64,000 bases of DNA. Origin: Blasia pusilla (taxonomy: Eukaryota; Marchantiophyta; Marchantiopsida; Blasiales). Position numbers and translations under genes: made by a program. Each line of letters opens with the position of its first letter. Positions within the stretch are counted from its first letter, which is position 1. Positions 63,080-64,000 of the stretch are shown here, one piece after another. The stretch is taken from NCBI GenBank assembly GCA_050084515.1, contig CM114272.1, positions 61,752,001 through 61,816,000 on the forward strand, read 5' to 3'. The notes beneath the pieces were generated by a model that had not been told where the DNA came from, did no database searches, and was given only the letters and a program-made list of their open reading frames with translations.

Positions 63080-64000
63080 GAGTGTTATGGTAGCCGCATC
63101 ATTTTGTGGAGGAGAGGTGCCGTTGTGGGGCTCAAGTGAGGAGCTCCGACGTTTATCTGATGAGCATGTGTAGATGGCGTGGAGTGAGGTGTTTGCATCA
63201 GAGCGGGATGGGTTAGAGGAACCCAAGGTAGCCAGGAGTGCTACATTGACCCCTTTGGATACCACTTCGATTGTGTGGTGCATCCCAGAGGAGGATATTC
63301 GCGCGTTGGATCTCTTTGGAGGGATCAACAATGGCTTAGCTACTGTTTTGCATGCAAGAGTGGGCGTGCAGCAGTACTTATATGTTGACATTGATGATGT
63401 TGCAAGGGGTGCTTCACTTCACTATGTGGCGTAGTTACACCTCTGATTTCTCAACTTGTTGTCTGCCTCCGCCGTCCAGGGATACCAGAGTTCCCTACCA
63501 AGGGACATTTCATTGCTTGGGGCGCAAGACTTGGAGTGGGTAGGGACCATAGACTTGGTCATTGTTGGTTGGTCAGGGCCAATCGAGTGTTGGACGAGGT
63601 AGCGGATTAGCTGACTCTCGATCCAAGTTGTTTTGGGAGATGATGCGGATCTTGCAACATTTACAAGACCATAAGTCTCATTCTCCATCATACATTGTGG
63701 AGAATGTGCCAATTTTGGGCGATTCGAGATCCCGCGTGGTGACGGGTGCACATCACATGCATGCATGGATTGGCATGGCAGTGTTGTTGGATGCGGCGAG
63801 TGTAAGTTCACGAGCACATCGTCGGTGTCTTTGGTGGACCAACTTGGTGCCATATGAGGTGTTGCGGAGGGCGTATGCGAGAGTGGAGTGCCCCTCCCAT
63901 TTGTTGGTGGATTCTATTTTGGATCCTGGTCATCGATCATAGGCAGTGAGGCACGATGATCGACCGCTATTGACTGTAGTCAACAGGATTGGCATGCCAC
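63080..64000 (+). pseudogene. G2 DNA methyltransferase, inactivated
   Basis: Homologous to the G1 enzyme from the N-terminal PLWGSSEELRRLSDE and AWSEVF onward. Motif I reads IRALDLFGGINNGLATVL (63297-63350). Stops follow YVA (63432). Motif IV is destroyed: GW is followed by a short deletion near 63566-63575 that removes the PC codons and shifts frame into QSSVGRGSGLAD. Beyond it lie YIVENVPILG (motif VI), ASVSSRAHRRCLWWTN (motif VIII, with RL to RCL change) and VDSILDPGHRS then a TAG at the window edge. Continues outside the window. Confidence 0.88.

Overview
The window is nuclear DNA of a land plant (or close streptophyte relative). The evidence is three intron-style or plant-typical nuclear genes (plastid lipid phosphate phosphatase epsilon, vitamin B6 synthase PDX1, meiotic axis protein ZYP1), GA-rich leaders, Copia and Ty3/Gypsy LTR retrotransposons, Helitrons, and a scrap of plastid DNA inside one retroelement. 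The AT-rich plastid scrap and the TE set would fit a seedless plant, but I cannot fix the lineage from sequence alone.

Layout. 1-5.3 kb: AT-rich, gene-free, with a degenerate ~70-bp tandem array split by a small Helitron (3138-3700) and by an LTR-like insert (3933-4270). 5.3-9.1 kb: repeats and GA/CT microsatellites leading into the four-exon LPPE gene (6902-9113, + strand). 9.1-17.4 kb: no recognised gene; several short tandem repeats, including a 30-bp minisatellite at 14.7-14.96 kb. 17.45-18.38 kb: intronless PDX1 on the minus strand with a GA-rich leader. 18.6-23.3 kb: PDX1 upstream DNA, hairpins and a 177-bp (TG)n. 23.3-28.5 kb: decayed minus-strand Copia element with both LTRs, inserted in a GGACATGTCC-rich repeat. 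28.5-37.4 kb: AT-rich repeats, a relic autonomous Helitron (about 32105-35664) with Pif1-helicase remnants, and further Helitrons. 38.08-46.04 kb: a 23-exon ZYP1 gene (+ strand, about 980 aa), flanked by two direct copies of a Helitron repeat.

47.8-64 kb is a nest of Ty3/Gypsy elements. A relic RT (here G0, minus) is broken by element G2 (plus, 48.49 kb to beyond the window end). G2 is split inside its gag by element G1 (minus, 51515-60783), and G1 carries a 267-bp plastid atpB-psaA chimera. The striking point is that both G1 and G2 encode a DNMT3-like cytosine-C5 DNA methyltransferase between protease and reverse transcriptase. In G1 this is the longest intact reading frame of the window (457 codons, catalytic PCQ present). 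The G1 integrase also ends in a PHD-finger-like zinc motif. G1 therefore joins a chromatin 'writer' (DNA methyltransferase) and a possible chromatin 'reader' (PHD) in one retrotransposon. The G2 methyltransferase has lost its catalytic motif. Retrotransposon-encoded DNMTs are known from dinoflagellates and charophyte algae (de Mendoza et al. 2018, Nat Commun); the copy here, its architecture and its host context are the main discovery candidates.

Coordinates of retroelement domains and LTR inner borders are by eye and approximate; exon borders of LPPE and ZYP1 were chosen by phase-consistent GT/AG sites.
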